Shown here in pieces: positions 15,787-25,442 of a DNA stretch of 64,000 nucleotides. A program made the translations under genes and the position numbers. Within the stretch, counting starts at the first letter, position 1. Every line of letters begins with the position of its first letter. Source of the stretch: Lederbergia galactosidilytica (GTDB lineage Bacteria; Bacillota; Bacilli; Bacillales; Bacillaceae_C); NCBI RefSeq assembly GCF_017873565.1, contig NZ_JAGGKH010000004.1, forward strand, positions 62,001-126,000. Direction: 5' to 3'. The notes beneath the pieces were generated by a model, which was not told where the DNA came from, made no database searches, and saw only the letters and a program-made list of their open reading frames with translations.

Positions 15787-16482
15787 ATGATGAAGCCCTC
15801 TATTTTAATTGCAGACGATGAGCGAGAAATTGCTGATTTGCTAGAGATCCATCTAAAAAAAGAAGGCTATCAAGTCACTAAAGCTGTTGATGGACAAGAA
15901 GCTCTGCAAATAATCCGCTCGCAATCCATTGATTTAGTGATTTTAGATATTATGATGCCAAAGTTAGATGGATTTGAAACAGCCTTACAAATCCGCACAG
16001 AATACCAGATGCCGATTATTTTTTTAAGCGCTAAATCCTCTGATTTCGATAAAATCCAAGGGTTAGTGATTGGGGCGGATGATTATTTAACCAAACCATT
16101 TAATCCAATGGAATTAGTCGCTCGTGTAAATGCCCATTTAAGACGTTATATGAAGTTCAATCAGCCAAAAGTACATAACCCTTCCATTATTGAAACTAAT
16201 GGATTAAAAATAAACCCTGACCAGAGGTCCGTCACACTTTATGAGCAAAATATCGTGCTCACCCCTAAGGAATTTGATATTTTATATTTATTGGCAAGCC
16301 ATCCGAAAAAAGTTTATAGTACGGAACAAATTTTCCAACTAATTTGGGGAGAAACCTATTATGAAAGTGGGAATACAGTGATGGTCCATATTCGCACATT
16401 ACGAAAAAAACTTGGTGAAAATAAAAGGAAAAACTTGTTTATTAAAACAGTTTGGGGCGTCGGCTATGCATTCAATGGCTAA
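15787..16482 (+). CDS. vanR: VanR-like response regulator (OmpR/PhoB family)
   Basis: Two-domain transcription factor. The receiver domain (about 1-118) has the acidic pair ADDE, the phospho-acceptor Asp in LVILDIMMPKLDG and the Lys in DDYLTKPF. The C-terminal winged helix (about 135-231) includes LTPKEFDILYLLASHPKKVY and ends in KTVWGVGYAF. Tandem starts TTG-ATG-ATG-ATG occur. AGGAG is seven bases before the ATG at 15787, so that one is preferred. It overlaps the sensor kinase gene and is two genes before a VanY carboxypeptidase, hence the VanR name. TTTAAGA direct repeats upstream of vanY are its likely binding sites. Confidence 0.82.
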   Translation: MMKPSILIADDEREIADLLEIHLKKEGYQVTKAVDGQEALQIIRSQSIDLVILDIMMPKLDGFETALQIRTEYQMPIIFLSAKSSDFDKIQGLVIGADDYLTKPFNPMELVARVNAHLRRYMKFNQPKVHNPSIIETNGLKINPDQRSVTLYEQNIVLTPKEFDILYLLASHPKKVYSTEQIFQLIWGETYYESGNTVMVHIRTLRKKLGENKRKNLFIKTVWGVGYAFNG

Positions 16483-17587
16483 AATGCTCCGTAGTTTCCG
16501 TTCTAAAATGCTCTTATTATTCGGCCTAAGCATGTTCCTATCTGGCCTAATCACCTATCTGCTTTATGAGGGGCTAAGATATTATTACCATACAATGGTA
16601 TTTGCTGGGGATCCTTTAGCTCGAATTCGGAAATGGGTTGCTACCATTGGGGATGTAAATGCCTTTTTATGTATCTTCATCCCCCTCTCGGTTCTGTTTT
16701 TCTTTTTATTAACGAAGCCCTATTCAAAATATTTCAGGGAAATTTCCAAAGGCATCCATCAACTTGCTAAAGGTGATTTCACAACTCATATCATGATTTC
16801 GACTAATGATGAGTTCAAAGAAATTGCTGAAGATCTGAATCAAGCAAGTAGCAAGCTACAAGAAGCTGTGCAGCGAGGCGATTTTGCCGAAAGTAGTAAA
16901 GATCAATTAGTTGTGAATTTAGCTCATGATCTTCGCACACCGCTCACATCTGTTTTAGGCTATTTAGATTTAATTCTCCAAGATGAAAATTTAACGAAAG
17001 CTCAAGCAAAGCACTATACAACCATCGCTTATACTAAATCTCAACGATTAGAAAAATTGATTGATGAACTATTTGAAATTACGCGAATGAATTATGGCAT
17101 GTTGACACTTGAAAAGGCACCCTTGGATATTGGAGAGCTTCTTGAACAATTGAAGGAAGAATTGTACCCACTTTTTGAAAAGAGTAATCTGATTGCCAGA
17201 AGTACTCACGATTCTTCTTTGCCCATTCTCGGGGATGGGGACCTATTGGCTCGAGTATTTGAAAATTTGCTAGTCAATGCTATTCGCTATGGAATAGATG
17301 GACAATATGTCGACCTCCATGGTTTTGTCGACGCGCAAGATGTTGTTGTCCAGGTAACCAATTATGGAAATCAAATTCCAGAAAAGGAAGTGCCCCATCT
17401 GTTTGAAATGTTTTACAGCGGCGACCAAGCACGGGCATACCAAGATGGAGGCACCGGTCTTGGCTTATTCATCGCAAAAAACATCATTGAACAACACGGA
17501 GGAACTATTACAGCAGAAAGCTCAGTTATTCGTACAAAATTCGAAGTGCGATTACCACTTCAGAAAAACTTAGGTAATTCAATTTAA
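16466..17587 (+). CDS. vanS: VanS-like sensor histidine kinase
   Basis: Membrane histidine kinase of about 373 residues with two transmembrane helices (about 10-30 and 55-78) flanking a short extracytoplasmic loop, then HAMP (about 80-135). The DHp helix carries phospho-acceptor His in LVVNLAHDLRTPLTSVLGYL. The ATPase domain has the N box (FENLLVNAIRYG) and G boxes (GGTGLGLFIAKNIIEQHGG). The start is one of three in-frame ATGs (16466, 16475, 16484) overlapping the vanR stop at 16480-16482, so the two are translationally coupled. It probably senses wall stress or a glycopeptide-like signal. No vanHAX genes are nearby. Confidence 0.82.
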   Translation: MHSMAKMLRSFRSKMLLLFGLSMFLSGLITYLLYEGLRYYYHTMVFAGDPLARIRKWVATIGDVNAFLCIFIPLSVLFFFLLTKPYSKYFREISKGIHQLAKGDFTTHIMISTNDEFKEIAEDLNQASSKLQEAVQRGDFAESSKDQLVVNLAHDLRTPLTSVLGYLDLILQDENLTKAQAKHYTTIAYTKSQRLEKLIDELFEITRMNYGMLTLEKAPLDIGELLEQLKEELYPLFEKSNLIARSTHDSSLPILGDGDLLARVFENLLVNAIRYGIDGQYVDLHGFVDAQDVVVQVTNYGNQIPEKEVPHLFEMFYSGDQARAYQDGGTGLGLFIAKNIIEQHGGTITAESSVIRTKFEVRLPLQKNLGNSI

Positions 17588-17591
17588 ACAG

Positions 17592-17632
17592 TTTAAGAAA
17601 AATTTAAGAATTACCCCACTCTTAATTTAAGA
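17592..17632 (+). promoter_or_regulatory. Direct-repeat VanR-type binding sites upstream of vanY
   Basis: TTTAAGA occurs at 17592, 17603 and 17626. The first two start 11 bp apart and the third 23 bp further on, all on one face of the helix, as OmpR/PhoB-family regulators require. They lie 110-150 bp before vanY, immediately after vanS. Confidence 0.55.
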
Positions 17633-17743
17633 TTTCTTTTCTATTCTTTAGATAGAGGACAGCCCTTGATAGAGGATAAACGATGAAGTTCATCACAGTT
17701 GCCCTCTACTACTGCCAAAATCACGATTAGGAGGAAATAATAG

Positions 17744-18595
17744 ATGAAGAAATGGGGAATTTTGCTATGTGTCATTATTGGTTTAGGTTTAGCAATTCCA
17801 CAGCTCCTACCAATTTTTCAAGAAAAGGTCGATATTCGAAACTCACCTCAAATAGGAGACAATTTTAAAGAAATAGAGGTCCCATTAGAACAAATGCATT
17901 ATGGCCATCTTGTGTTAGTCAATCATGAATATCCTGCTCATCAAGAACAAATCAGCTCTGATATTGTTTCATTATCGCAAAATAGTCAGTTGGTGATGGG
18001 GTTCGAATTATTAGATCAATCCATTCAGTTATCAGAGTTTGTTACAAAGGAATTTTCAAGGATGGTATATGCTGCCGAAAAAGAAGGAGTCCAGCATTTT
18101 ATGATCAATAGTGGCTATCGGGATTTTGCGGAGCAAGCAAGTTTATATGACGAAATGGGAGAGGATTATGCCCTACCTGCTGGATATAGCGAACACAACT
18201 TAGGAATTTCTCTTGATGTCGGATCCACAGAAGGGAAAATGGAGAATTCATCTGAAGGCAAGTGGATAGAAAAAAATGCCTGGAAATATGGATTTATTTT
18301 ACGTTACCCTCAAGATAAAACGGCAATCACAGGCATTCAATATGAACCATGGCATATTCGCTATGTCGGATTCCCACATAGCGCCATTATGCATGAGAAA
18401 AACTTTGCTTTAGAGGAGTATTTAGCTTTCCTCAGATCAGAGGAAAGCTTATCTGTTCAGTATAATGGACAGACATACCAAGTTTTCTATTTCTCGACTT
18501 CCGAGGAACGAACCATTCAAGTTCCAACAAATCAAAAGTATGAAATTTCAGGTAATAATACGGATGGGGTGATTGTCACCATTTATCCAAATTGA
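17744..18595 (+). CDS. vanY: VanY-type D-alanyl-D-alanine carboxypeptidase
   Basis: Membrane-anchored zinc carboxypeptidase (M15B, VanY) of 283 residues. One N-terminal helix (about 4-24) is followed by the catalytic domain. Substrate loop SGYRDFAEQASLYDEMG is followed by zinc ligands in YSEHNLGISLDVG (His151, Asp158) and EPWHIRYVG (Glu201 catalytic, His204 ligand). VanY removes the terminal D-Ala from pentapeptide precursors, lowering glycopeptide targets. An extra C-terminal 55 residues of unknown role end in TIYPN. AGGAGG precedes the ATG. It forms vanR-vanS-vanY without a D-Ala-D-Lac ligase, so it is probably a wall-remodelling module and not full resistance. Confidence 0.87.
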   Translation: MKKWGILLCVIIGLGLAIPQLLPIFQEKVDIRNSPQIGDNFKEIEVPLEQMHYGHLVLVNHEYPAHQEQISSDIVSLSQNSQLVMGFELLDQSIQLSEFVTKEFSRMVYAAEKEGVQHFMINSGYRDFAEQASLYDEMGEDYALPAGYSEHNLGISLDVGSTEGKMENSSEGKWIEKNAWKYGFILRYPQDKTAITGIQYEPWHIRYVGFPHSAIMHEKNFALEEYLAFLRSEESLSVQYNGQTYQVFYFSTSEERTIQVPTNQKYEISGNNTDGVIVTIYPN

Positions 18596-18760
18596 CCTAC
18601 TCTTACCTGGAAAATATTGCCTCCGTACACACAGGGCGAAAAAACAGCCATGACGAATAAATAAATGGCATATAATAGCGAATAAAACAGTGCTCATGGT
18701 GAATAACGCAAAAAAGGGATAACCTCCGCACATAGAGACGTCCGTTAATAAGCCGAAAAG

Positions 18761-18876
18761 AGACTGGGACAAAATCAAAATGCTAAGCTCCAAAGGTGAG
18801 GTATACTTCCGAAGTGGGTTATATATCCCTTTGTAGTTCGGCTTTTTCTTTGGAAAAACATTTTCGTCCCAGTTCT
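18761..18876 (+). repeat. Dispersed hairpin element, copy B
   Basis: Begins AGACTGGGACAAAATC and ends GATTTTCGTCCCAGTTCT in mirrored form (TTTTCGTCCCAGT). The interior CTTCCGAAGTGGGTTATATA and TTTGTAGTTCGG match the other copies. It lies between the convergent vanY and SDR genes, where it can act as a bidirectional terminator-like hairpin. The rest of the 18596-18941 interval holds no gene. Confidence 0.8.
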
Positions 18877-18941
18877 TCTATTGAGCAACTTTTTTTCATA
18901 TTGACCGATCGAAGAATTGTGAACCGTTTAAGCCCCTTCCC

Positions 18942-19703
18942 CTAATTTCGGTGACGATGAATGACTTCCACACCACCAGTAGCAGATAATACACTCCCAG
19001 TAATCATATCGGAGTCTTCCTCACAAATGAATTCAATTAATCTAGCGATGTCTTCACCTGTTCCCGAACGACCAACTGGTGTCTCTTGATCCTTGATCTG
19101 TCTTGCTGTTTCAATATTAGATTCTTTCATTTCACCTGTAATATCACCAGGACAAATCATATTTGCTGTAATTCCGTATCCTGCTTCTTCAATGGCAATC
19201 GACTTTGTTAATGAGACAAGACCAACTTTTGCTGCACTATAAGCAGAACGATAAATCCAGCCTGGGCTTTGCTCTGCATCTTGAAAGCCATACATCACCA
19301 TTCTGCCAAATTGTTGCTTCCTCATTATCGGAATCACTAGTTTAGAAAAGTGAAAAACAGAACTTAAATTCCCCTCAATCATTTCATACCATTCATGGTC
19401 TTCATAATCAGCCAATTTTTTACGTTCAAAGATATATGGACCTGCATTATGGATAAGATAGTCAATGCGGCCAAATTGATTCATTGTTTTTTCTACAATT
19501 TGGGTAATATCGGACTTCTTAGTGATATCTCCTTGGACAAATAGAATACGGTCTTTATACCCTTTCCATTCTTCCTGCAATTTTTCAATTCTCGCTGTAT
19601 CACTCCGATAATTTACAGTTACGGAACAACCCTTTTCTAAAAAGCGTTCAGTTACTTTTCTCCCAATCCCTTTAGAACCAGCTGTAATAATTGCGTGTTT
19701 CAA
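18942..19703 (-). CDS. SDR oxidoreductase, pteridine-reductase-like (FolM/PTR1 type)
   Basis: Short-chain dehydrogenase of about 253 residues. The NAD(P)-binding motif TAGSKGIG (7-14) varies from the common TGxxxGIG. Then come NYRSDT, which suggests NADPH, and HNAG. The catalytic pair is in YSAAK (Tyr155, Lys159). The position 13 residues before the Tyr, normally Ser, is Asp142 (QDAEQSPGWIYRSAYSAAK). Asp at that spacing is characteristic of pteridine reductase PTR1 and E. coli FolM. It follows folE by about 80 bp on the same strand, which supports a pterin substrate. Start: GTG at 19712 or TTG at 19703; GGGGTGG before the TTG favours the latter. Confidence 0.7.
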   Translation of the reverse strand: MKHAIITAGSKGIGRKVTERFLEKGCSVTVNYRSDTARIEKLQEEWKGYKDRILFVQGDITKKSDITQIVEKTMNQFGRIDYLIHNAGPYIFERKKLADYEDHEWYEMIEGNLSSVFHFSKLVIPIMRKQQFGRMVMYGFQDAEQSPGWIYRSAYSAAKVGLVSLTKSIAIEEAGYGITANMICPGDITGEMKESNIETARQIKDQETPVGRSGTGEDIARLIEFICEEDSDMITGSVLSATGGVEVIHRHRN

Positions 19704-19782
19704 CGAATCCACCCCAAACTCACATTTTTACTGAATTCATATGTTCTCCATGTACGGTTCTATTCCCTAATTAGCAAAATAA

Positions 19783-20418
19783 TTAACCAAGAAGAGACAT
19801 GAACTCTTTCCGCAAATCGGGATTCTTAGAAAATACTCCCCTTGTGGCAGTTGTCACTGTCATGGCATCTGACTTTTTAACACCTCGTCCACACATACAC
19901 ATATGTTTAGCCTCAATCACGACCATTGCACCTTGAGGCTGAAGGACATCGTTCATTGCGTCTACAATTTGGTTGGATAACCGTTCCTGAACTTGGAAAC
20001 GTTTGGCATAACCATCCACCATACGAGCGATTTTAGATAATCCTGTAATTTTTTCACTCGGAATATACGCAATATGAGCTACTCCAAAAAATGGTGCAAA
20101 ATGATGTTCACACATAGAATGGAATTCAATATCTTTTACCATGATCAATCCATCATGTTCTACAGCAAAGACCTTTTCTAAATGTTGTTTCGGATCCTCA
20201 CGATTTCCCTCAGTATATTCAAGAAAAGCCTTCAAAACTCGATATGGAGTTTCTTCTAACCCTTCCCGATTGGGGTCATCTCCGCAGATCTCAATTAAGT
20301 CACGGATAGCCTCCATGTAATTCTCAGATTTTTGCACTACTTTCTCAATACCTGGTTCGTTACCAAAGCGATCTATCAATTGTTGAACAATAATTCTCTT
20401 TTTATCCGTTGTAGACAT
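19783..20418 (-). CDS. folE: GTP cyclohydrolase I (FolE)
   Basis: First enzyme of folate/pterin synthesis, converting GTP to 7,8-dihydroneopterin triphosphate as a toroidal decamer. The C-terminal catalytic core has the zinc ligands in [13 protein letters not shown] and [10 protein letters not shown], and the substrate segment [24 protein letters not shown]. An N-terminal helical part (about 1-75) holds [19 protein letters not shown]. The open frame extends 15 bp further, but that extension includes the GAGG ribosome-binding site of the ATG at 20418, so I start there (211 residues). It is probably co-transcribed with the pteridine-reductase-like SDR rather than with a classical fol operon. 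Confidence 0.93.
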   Translation of the reverse strand: MSTTDKKRIIVQQLIDRFGNEPGIEKVVQKSENYMEAIRDLIEICGDDPNREGLEETPYRVLKAFLEYTEGNREDPKQHLEKVFAVEHDGLIMVKDIEFHSMCEHHFAPFFGVAHIAYIPSEKITGLSKIARMVDGYAKRFQVQERLSNQIVDAMNDVLQPQGAMVVIEAKHMCMCGRGVKKSDAMTVTTATRGVFSKNPDLRKEFMSLLG

Positions 20419-20611
20419 CTTGTTATACCTCATTTCTATCGTACATAACGAAAAGTTATGGATATTTTATAATAAATATTATTTAATATTGATTTTATCT
20501 ACACATTTTAACATAGTAATCTAGGTTCGAAAAGGCAATCTTCTTGCTCCTTTTGGAAATGTATGGAGCATTTTCCTCCTATCATGTATCATTTCCAAAA
20601 ACAGAATAATT

Positions 20612-20745
20612 AAGCTGGGACAAAAGTGTTTTCCTCAAAGATAAACCGAACTACTAAGTGCATATAACCCTTTCCGAAAATATACTTCGCTAAGTTAATA
20701 CATTGTTTATCCTTAGAGCTTAACTCTTTAGTGATGTCCCAGCCT
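20612..20745 (-). repeat. Dispersed hairpin element, copy C
   Basis: Read on the minus strand it runs GGCTGGGACATCACTAAAG to ACACTTTTGTCCCAGCTT, with inner blocks TTAGCGAAGTATATTTTCGG, GGGTTATATGCACTTAGTAG and TTCGG, matching copies A, B and D. It starts 2 bp after the LysR stop on the same strand and fills most of the folE-LysR gap (20434-20746), where I see no gene. Confidence 0.82.
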
Positions 20746-20746
20746 C

Positions 20747-21652
20747 CTATTCATCCTGATCCTTTTGCCTATTCTTCAAATATTCTATCACAAATTGGCT
20801 AAATTTCATCGTGATATTCGTTTGTTTCCGATTCTTCGCACGAATTAGACCGACCGTCCTTGTACAACGGGGCTCAATAATTTTTAACTTGGCTGTTTTC
20901 ATTTTTCTAACTCGATCATTGATAAGTACAGTCGGATAAAAAGCGACCCCTAAACCCCTCTCAACTAGTTCTTGCGTAATCCCAGTTTCATCCCCTTCAA
21001 AAGCAAAATCTGGAGAAAAACCAGCTAAGTGACAAAAGTGTTCTGTCATCGTACGAAAATCATACCCAGTGGGCATAACAACAAAGGGGTCCTTTTCCAC
21101 TTCTTTTAGGTAAACCGCCTTTCGATTTGCTAATGGGTGAGATAAAGGAACCGTTAGCAGGATTTCCTCCTCTAAAATGGGAATCCACTCTATATTTTCC
21201 TTTGCTACAGGCTTTGTGGAAATGCCCAAGTCAATCTCACCAGCCTCTAATTGCTGAACCATCTTTTCGAAAGATGCTTGATGTTGCCTAAAGCGAGTTC
21301 CTGGATACCTTACCAAAAAATCTCCTAACAAATCTGGTAGGAGACTGGGAATCGTTACAGAAATAGAGAGAACTTTATTTTGATGATCCGCAAGATAGGC
21401 TAATTCCGCTTCACCCATTTTCAATTCTAAAAAGACATTTTCCACTGTTCGTAAATAAGCTTCTCCTAATGAGTTTAACTGAATTTGACGTCCCCTGCGA
21501 TCAAAGAGCTGATAACCTAGAACTTTCTCAAGTTTAGCGATCATTTTACTAAGTGCTGGCTGAGTAATATTTAATTCTGTCGCTGCCCTTGTAAGATGTT
21601 GATGTTTGGCTACAACCTGAAAATATTTTAATTGTAAAAGGTCGATCGACAA
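20747..21652 (-). CDS. LysR-family transcriptional regulator
   Basis: 301 residues. The N-terminal winged helix-turn-helix (about 1-60) reads QLKYFQVVAKHQHLTRAA followed by NITQPALSKMIAKLEKVLGY. The C-terminal type-2 periplasmic-binding-like effector domain starts near residue 88 (VLSISVTIPSLLPDLLGDFL). The start is TTG at 21652 with AAGGGG closely upstream; the spacing is short. It lies 160 bp after an MFS gene in the same direction, and it may regulate that transporter. The effector is unknown. Confidence 0.88.
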   Translation of the reverse strand: MSIDLLQLKYFQVVAKHQHLTRAATELNITQPALSKMIAKLEKVLGYQLFDRRGRQIQLNSLGEAYLRTVENVFLELKMGEAELAYLADHQNKVLSISVTIPSLLPDLLGDFLVRYPGTRFRQHQASFEKMVQQLEAGEIDLGISTKPVAKENIEWIPILEEEILLTVPLSHPLANRKAVYLKEVEKDPFVVMPTGYDFRTMTEHFCHLAGFSPDFAFEGDETGITQELVERGLGVAFYPTVLINDRVRKMKTAKLKIIEPRCTRTVGLIRAKNRKQTNITMKFSQFVIEYLKNRQKDQDE

Positions 21653-21812
21653 GCACCCCTTTTATAAAGTGAATCTTTATTCAGCACAGATGATTTACAT
21701 ACGCACTGAATAAAGAATCAACATTTTATTGACAAGCCCCCCGTTTCCAATAGGCCTAAAAATAGTCAGTGAATCTTCCACTTACCATTCCGGTCTTACC
21801 TAAAATCAGCAA

Positions 21813-23021
21813 CTAGACCACATCGACATTAGCATGATTTACTGCTTTTCTACGTTTCTTATTTGTTAATAGATGAATGGAGAAGTAAATTACTAATAGT
21901 GCCGCAATCATAATGGCAGCTATCCCATACATGGAACTATATCCAACGATCCCTACAGTACGTCCTAAAGCAAAAGCTCCAATCGCTTGCCCTAAATCCA
22001 TAAAGCTTAATGACATGGCATTAGCTGTTGCTTTCTTATTTGGAGATACTTGGCTTACAGCCCAAGCTTGAAATGTAGGTTGCATAATACCATAAGCAAA
22101 TCCATAAAAGATTCCTGCCAAAATTAATGTATATATATTTCCCGTTTTGGCTAATAAAATCAAACCAATAATCGCCGCAAAGCTAGCTGGATATATGAGA
22201 TACTTATGCCCAAAGCGGTCAAAAATTATTCCGGAAAATGGACGAGTCACAACAAGCATAATTGCAATGAACAAGAAGAAAATCGAAGTTTGCCCACCTA
22301 AACCTGATGCTGCTCCTAGACCATCAAGGAAATTAACGACACCGGCAAATGTAATATAAAACAACATAACAAGAAAACAAGGTAAAAATGCTTTTCGATC
22401 AAAAGCTGCTTGCATAATCGATGCCTTTGGTTGATCAGCGGTTTTTGCCAAAATTGGCGGACTCTTAAACCAAAAACTACCAAGCCAAACTAACACAAGC
22501 ATTAAAAATGAAAATTCCAAAACAAATTTAAATGAAAATGAGTGAATCATCGAGATAGCAATCATTGGCCCTAATGTTGAACCAATACTTGTCGACATTC
22601 CAAAATAACCAATCCCCTCACCGAGTCGGGAAGAGGGAATTAAATTCGTTGCCAAAGTGGCAAACAATGTTGTGATAAGACCAAAGCCAATTCCTTGCAT
22701 TACACGTAATAGAATCAATAATCCTAGCGATGTCGTAAAATAGCTTAGCATCACCATGACAACGGTAAACAAAATGGACCTTAATAACCATTTCTTCATA
22801 TTAATTCTAGGAATAATGACGCCAATAAAAGGCCGCGATAAAACTGCAGCAAGCATAAAAGACGTTGTCATTAATCCTCCACTTGCCGGATCCGCTGTTA
22901 TGTTTGCCACATAAATGGGGAATCCACCCAGCAAAGATTGCATACTAAGAAAAAAGATAATCGTCATACTAATTACTAATATATATTGCTTTGTCCATAA
23001 CTTTTCCTTCACTTTATTCAA
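21813..23021 (-). CDS. MFS transporter (drug:H+ antiporter-like)
   Basis: 402-residue twelve-helix major facilitator. MTTSFMLAAVLSRPFIGVII and RVMQGIGFGLITTLFATLATN match the efflux-type first half, and RPFSGIIFDRFGHKYLI is the symmetry-related loop in the second half. The motif-C-like GIGYFGMSTSIGSTLGPMIA in helix 5 suggests an antiporter, so drug or metabolite export is likelier than uptake. The start is TTG at 23021 with AAGGA at good spacing. A self-complementary AAAAAAACTTCT hairpin lies in its upstream region at 23093-23127. Upstream neighbour of the LysR gene. Confidence 0.83.
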   Translation of the reverse strand: MNKVKEKLWTKQYILVISMTIIFFLSMQSLLGGFPIYVANITADPASGGLMTTSFMLAAVLSRPFIGVIIPRINMKKWLLRSILFTVVMVMLSYFTTSLGLLILLRVMQGIGFGLITTLFATLATNLIPSSRLGEGIGYFGMSTSIGSTLGPMIAISMIHSFSFKFVLEFSFLMLVLVWLGSFWFKSPPILAKTADQPKASIMQAAFDRKAFLPCFLVMLFYITFAGVVNFLDGLGAASGLGGQTSIFFLFIAIMLVVTRPFSGIIFDRFGHKYLIYPASFAAIIGLILLAKTGNIYTLILAGIFYGFAYGIMQPTFQAWAVSQVSPNKKATANAMSLSFMDLGQAIGAFALGRTVGIVGYSSMYGIAAIMIAALLVIYFSIHLLTNKKRRKAVNHANVDVV

Positions 23022-23092
23022 ATAAATCCTTCTTTCTATAAGAAATCCACCTTGTCTTGGTGTCTACCATCCCTACATCAATTTGTGCATTG

Positions 23093-23127
23093 AAAAAAAC
23101 TTCTGCCTAGATGATAGAAGTTTTTTT
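23093..23127. terminator. Bidirectional terminator-like hairpin upstream of the MFS gene
   Basis: AAAAAAACTTCT, an 11-nt loop and AGAAGTTTTTTT form a perfect stem with a T-run in both directions. It lies 72 bp upstream of the MFS start and 270 bp before the chemoreceptor. No gene ends there, so on the minus strand it could attenuate MFS transcription. Otherwise the 23022-23397 gap holds only the putative sigma-D promoter. Confidence 0.6.
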
Positions 23128-23313
23128 AACGTGCCTATTTCTCATTTTGGAATCTTAAGTGCAAGCAATAAATGGCTGCTCATTGATACGTTTGCGGGGA
23201 TAAAAAGCTCACTATCTCTATTATAATCCAATCAAGCAGATAAGAAAAATATAAATTACCTTATAGACTGATAACCCCTTGGTTATGTATACCATTTCTT
23301 TCATAATTCCATT

Positions 23314-23339
23314 TTAAAAACACAGAATCATGTCGATAT
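23314..23339 (+). promoter_or_regulatory. Sigma-D-like promoter of the chemoreceptor gene
   Basis: TTAA (23314-23317), 14 bp, then GTCGATAT (23332-23339), close to the sigma-D pattern TAAA-N15-GCCGATAT that drives motility and chemotaxis genes in Bacillus. It lies about 60 bp before the start codon. Confidence 0.5.
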
Positions 23340-23397
23340 ATTAAATTGTTCCGATTAATTCTTAGTGAAATTCTAAACTCAAAATGGAGGAATTTAT

Positions 23398-25383
23398 ATG
23401 GCAACGGGTAATAAGAAACGCATGACTTTTAAAATTCGAGATAAATTGGCAATTGCTTTTGCTTTAATTTTATTAATTCCCACACTGACAATCGCCATTA
23501 CAGCCTATCAAAGTTCCAAAAATAATATCGATAAGCAGATCTTGGATACAGCTCAAGATAATGTCGATACAGCTAGCCAAACGGTTGATCAATTTATACA
23601 ATTACAAATGGAAAACGTCAATTATTTAGCTAATTCGTTTGTTGCAGGTGAGATTACTTCTAACAATCACGCTGAGACAAGACAAATATTAGATAAAATC
23701 CAAGCATCCACAGGTGATGTGGAACAAACATATATTGGGACTGAAACTGGACAGTTTATGAACGCACCAACAAGTTTCCAGAATCCCCCAGATTATGATC
23801 CACGAGAACGCCCATGGTATCAACAAGCAATGGAGCACCCAACAGAGGTAATCATCACAGAACCCTATGTTTCTCAGTCATCCAATCAAATGGTAGTGAC
23901 ATTAGCTAAGTCAACAGCTGATGGCAAAGGAGTTGCAGCAGTAAATTTAAAGCTAGAAAATTTAACAGAGATGATCTCTTCGGTTAAAATCGGAAAAAAT
24001 GGTTATTTAGCCCTAATAGATACAACAAACCATTATATCAGTCACCCTACAAATGAAGCAGGAGCTGAAGCAACAGAAGATTTTTTCAAGAGAGTTCAAG
24101 AAAATCAAACTGGTCATTTTTCCTTTACAACTGACGGTGACAAGCGAAAGTTAGCTTTTGCAACAAGTGAAGTAACAGGTTGGAAAGTTATCGGTACTAT
24201 GTATCAAGATGAAGTTGATCAAGCAGTTGAACCAATATTTAGAACAACAGTATTGGTCATCCTAATTTCAGTTATCCTCTCTGCTATTGCGATCATCTTT
24301 ATTATTCGTTCGATATATAAACCAATTAAAACTTTAGTGACTGCAGCTACGGAGATTAGCCAAGGTAATCTTAGCGAAAACCTGACGTTGAAAGGTGGAG
24401 ATGAGCTCGGACAGTTAGCCCAGGCATTTAATGAGATGCGCCTCCATCTGCATCATGTCATTTCGCAGGTTCGGGAGCAATCTAGTAATCTAGCTGCTGC
24501 CTCTGAACAATTAAATGCCAGCACCGAGCAAAACACTTTAGCGACTGAGCAAATTTCTGCCTCGATCCAAGAAGTGGCCGCTGGAGTTGAAAGTCAATCC
24601 AATCGTATTGACCAAAGTTCACAAATGGCAGGGGAAGTATCCCAATCCATTTATCAAATTGCTCAAGGTTCAGATGAGGTTGCTCATTCCGTTACGCAGA
24701 CACAGCCAATTATCGAAGCCGGAAAACAAGATATTGAAACATCCATTGGACAAATGAGATTCATCCACAATACAGTTACTGAGTTATCAACAAGCGTAAA
24801 ATCGCTTGATAGCCGTTCGCAACAAATTAGTCAAATTGTTAATGTCATTACGGATATTGCGGAGCAAACAAATTTATTAGCCTTGAATGCAGCCATTGAA
24901 GCTGCCCGTGCGGGTGAACATGGAAAGGGATTTGCCGTTGTGGCTTCCGAGGTTAAAAAATTAGCTGAACAGTCAGCAAGCTCAACGGAGCAGATTAAGC
25001 AACTCATAGGCACGATCCAACAGGAGATCCAACAAACTGTCAGTATGATGGAATCAGGGACAAATGAAGTGGATAAAGGGATTCATATAGTGGAAAATGC
25101 TCATTCCTCCTTTAATACGGTTACTGAGTATGTTGGGAAAATGACCGAGCAAATCCAACAAATTACAATAAATATTCAACAAGTAGCCACTGGGACAGAA
25201 CAATTTACCCATACATTTAATGAAGTGGCAACTGTAGCAGATACTACTTCAGCTGAAGCTCAGAACATGTCTGCCTCTACAGAGGAACAATTAGCATCCA
25301 TGGAAGAAATTCGTGGCTCCTCAACTGCTTTAGCAGAAATGGCAGAAGAACTACACGAGCTTGTACAGCAATTTAAATTATAG
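23398..25383 (+). CDS. Methyl-accepting chemotaxis protein (dCache)
   Basis: 661-residue transmembrane chemoreceptor. Helix 1 (about 18-36) is followed by an extracellular double-Cache domain (about 37-280), with the ligand-pocket signature [15 protein letters not shown]. Then come helix 2 (about 283-303), HAMP (about 304-358) and the long coiled-coil signalling domain, whose tip contains [20 protein letters not shown] followed by [20 protein letters not shown]. The class matches Bacillus McpA/B/TlpA-type receptors that sense amino acids or small organic ligands. GGAGG lies seven bases before the ATG. Monocistronic, with a putative sigma-D promoter before it and a strong terminator after it. 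Confidence 0.93.
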   Translation: MATGNKKRMTFKIRDKLAIAFALILLIPTLTIAITAYQSSKNNIDKQILDTAQDNVDTASQTVDQFIQLQMENVNYLANSFVAGEITSNNHAETRQILDKIQASTGDVEQTYIGTETGQFMNAPTSFQNPPDYDPRERPWYQQAMEHPTEVIITEPYVSQSSNQMVVTLAKSTADGKGVAAVNLKLENLTEMISSVKIGKNGYLALIDTTNHYISHPTNEAGAEATEDFFKRVQENQTGHFSFTTDGDKRKLAFATSEVTGWKVIGTMYQDEVDQAVEPIFRTTVLVILISVILSAIAIIFIIRSIYKPIKTLVTAATEISQGNLSENLTLKGGDELGQLAQAFNEMRLHLHHVISQVREQSSNLAAASEQLNASTEQNTLATEQISASIQEVAAGVESQSNRIDQSSQMAGEVSQSIYQIAQGSDEVAHSVTQTQPIIEAGKQDIETSIGQMRFIHNTVTELSTSVKSLDSRSQQISQIVNVITDIAEQTNLLALNAAIEAARAGEHGKGFAVVASEVKKLAEQSASSTEQIKQLIGTIQQEIQQTVSMMESGTNEVDKGIHIVENAHSSFNTVTEYVGKMTEQIQQITINIQQVATGTEQFTHTFNEVATVADTTSAEAQNMSASTEEQLASMEEIRGSSTALAEMAEELHELVQQFKL

Positions 25384-25442
25384 TCACTTGAAACGCTAAA
25401 AAATTCCTAAAACTAAATCATCAATTTTTCTCAATCAAACAT

